Source: Planctomycetaceae bacterium (GTDB lineage: Bacteria > Planctomycetota > Planctomycetia > Pirellulales > Thermoguttaceae). From it: a DNA stretch of 39,519 nt. Of the stretch, positions 39,232 to 39,519 are shown piece after piece. Position 1 is the first letter of the stretch. Each line of letters starts with the position of its first letter. Below the pieces are notes generated by a model. The model ran no database searches, was not told the origin of the DNA, and saw only the letters and a list, made by a program, of their open reading frames with translations. The stretch covers positions 1-39,519 of the forward strand of contig JAJFUI010000297.1 in the NCBI GenBank assembly GCA_021372555.1, read 5' to 3'. Position numbers and translations under genes: made by a program.

Positions 39232-39301
39232 CATTCTGAACGCAGTGAAGAGTCTGCTGGCGACGTCGAACGGGGTAGATCCTTCGCACACTCAGGATGA
39301 C
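39232..39301. repeat. Interspersed inverted repeat of the CATTCTGA...CTCAGGATGA type
   Basis: The left arm cattctgaacgcagtgaaga (39232-39251) is mirrored by agatccttcgcacactcagg (39277-39296). This is the common bacterial interspersed palindrome whose translation gives HSERSEES peptides. It lies between the PDZ gene terminator and the DUF1559 gene. Confidence 0.75.
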
Positions 39302-39319
39302 GGCAATTCCCACGTCCTG

Positions 39320-39519
39320 CTACTGGCCGAGCAGCGATTCGTCGGTGTCGACTGGAATGCCTTCGGACCGGGTTACTAAGCGGCGGAGGGTGACGGGGTC
39401 GAGCTTTTCGCTCAGGAATCGGACGCTGCCGTCGACCATAACGCCGTTGCAGCCCCCGGTGTGAAAGCCGAATGGCTCGTCGTTTGGCCCGCAATTGTTC
39501 TGGCTCCAACTGCAATTGG
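39320..39519 (-). CDS. DUF1559 (prepilin-like) protein, C-terminal fragment at the window edge
   Basis: The - strand frame has no start in the window but reads to TAG at 39322-39320. Translation of the fragment (66 residues) gives NCGPNDEPFGFHTGGCNGVMVDGSVRFL followed by SEKLDPVTLRRLVTRSEG. This matches the C-terminal H-x-G-G-x-N motif and VDGSVRFL block of the planctomycete DUF1559 family. DUF1559 proteins have an N-terminal prepilin cleavage motif and are extremely multicopy in these genomes; their role is not settled. The gene continues beyond base 39519. Confidence 0.8.
   Translation of the reverse strand, partial: NCSWSQNNCGPNDEPFGFHTGGCNGVMVDGSVRFLSEKLDPVTLRRLVTRSEGIPVDTDESLLGQ

Overview
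The window looks like a piece of a planctomycete chromosome (Planctomycetia, probably Pirellulales-like). It has high GC content, csrA, a FloA/NfeD pair, a VIT/von Willebrand A protein, a WG-repeat protein, an ECF sigma/anti-sigma pair without a zinc motif, and at the right edge the C-terminus of a DUF1559 (prepilin-like) protein. The assignment rests on gene content and protein style; no rRNA or tRNA is present to confirm it.

Layout. 1-1341: end of purN, a macro-domain protein and a small ACT-like protein. 1561-4381: an accessory island of three unrecognised genes, all on the + strand, separated by elements carrying AAAAGGGGATA-type motifs. Two of these elements are internally deleted insertion sequences with 30-bp terminal inverted repeats. 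4362-8760: a WG-repeat protein and a VIT/VWA protein, both on the - strand, separated by a triple palindromic repeat. 8964-11814: an ACT-domain protein, a lipoprotein, an orphan histidine kinase (-) and a small conserved-looking protein. 11816-13887: thrC then nadD on the - strand, joined by a heptamer tandem array. 14570-15730: a strong promoter, a DksA/TraR-type zinc finger protein and lspA. 15800-20496: an MnmE-like GTPase, an RNase HII-like protein, a membrane protein, a SixA-like phosphatase, an OmpA-type lipoprotein and csrA.

21020-32851 is a respiratory complex I cluster in the order nuoI, nuoA, nuoC, nuoD, nuoH, nuoJ, nuoK, nuoL, nuoM, nuoN, followed after 4 nt by a ferritin-like helical protein. 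nuoB and the NADH-module genes nuoE, nuoF and nuoG are not here. 33034-36462 holds tatD and the nfeD-floA-membrane protein operon (-). 36563-39101 holds an ECF sigma factor, a membrane anti-sigma-like protein and a secreted PDZ protein, closed by an intrinsic terminator. A 116-bp intergenic repeat occurs once between nfeD and floA and once between the sigma and anti-sigma genes.

The most unusual features are these. Four neighbouring genes (three from the left, one from the right) all take their stop codons from the mobile-repeat sequence. A palindromic repeat is inserted in frame inside an RNase HII-like protein. The complex I cluster corresponds to the 11-subunit set except that nuoB is missing. 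A heptamer array occupies the 3' end of thrC and the translation-initiation region of nadD. I found no CRISPR array, defence island, tRNA or prophage. All functions are read from the sequence by eye; no database search was run.
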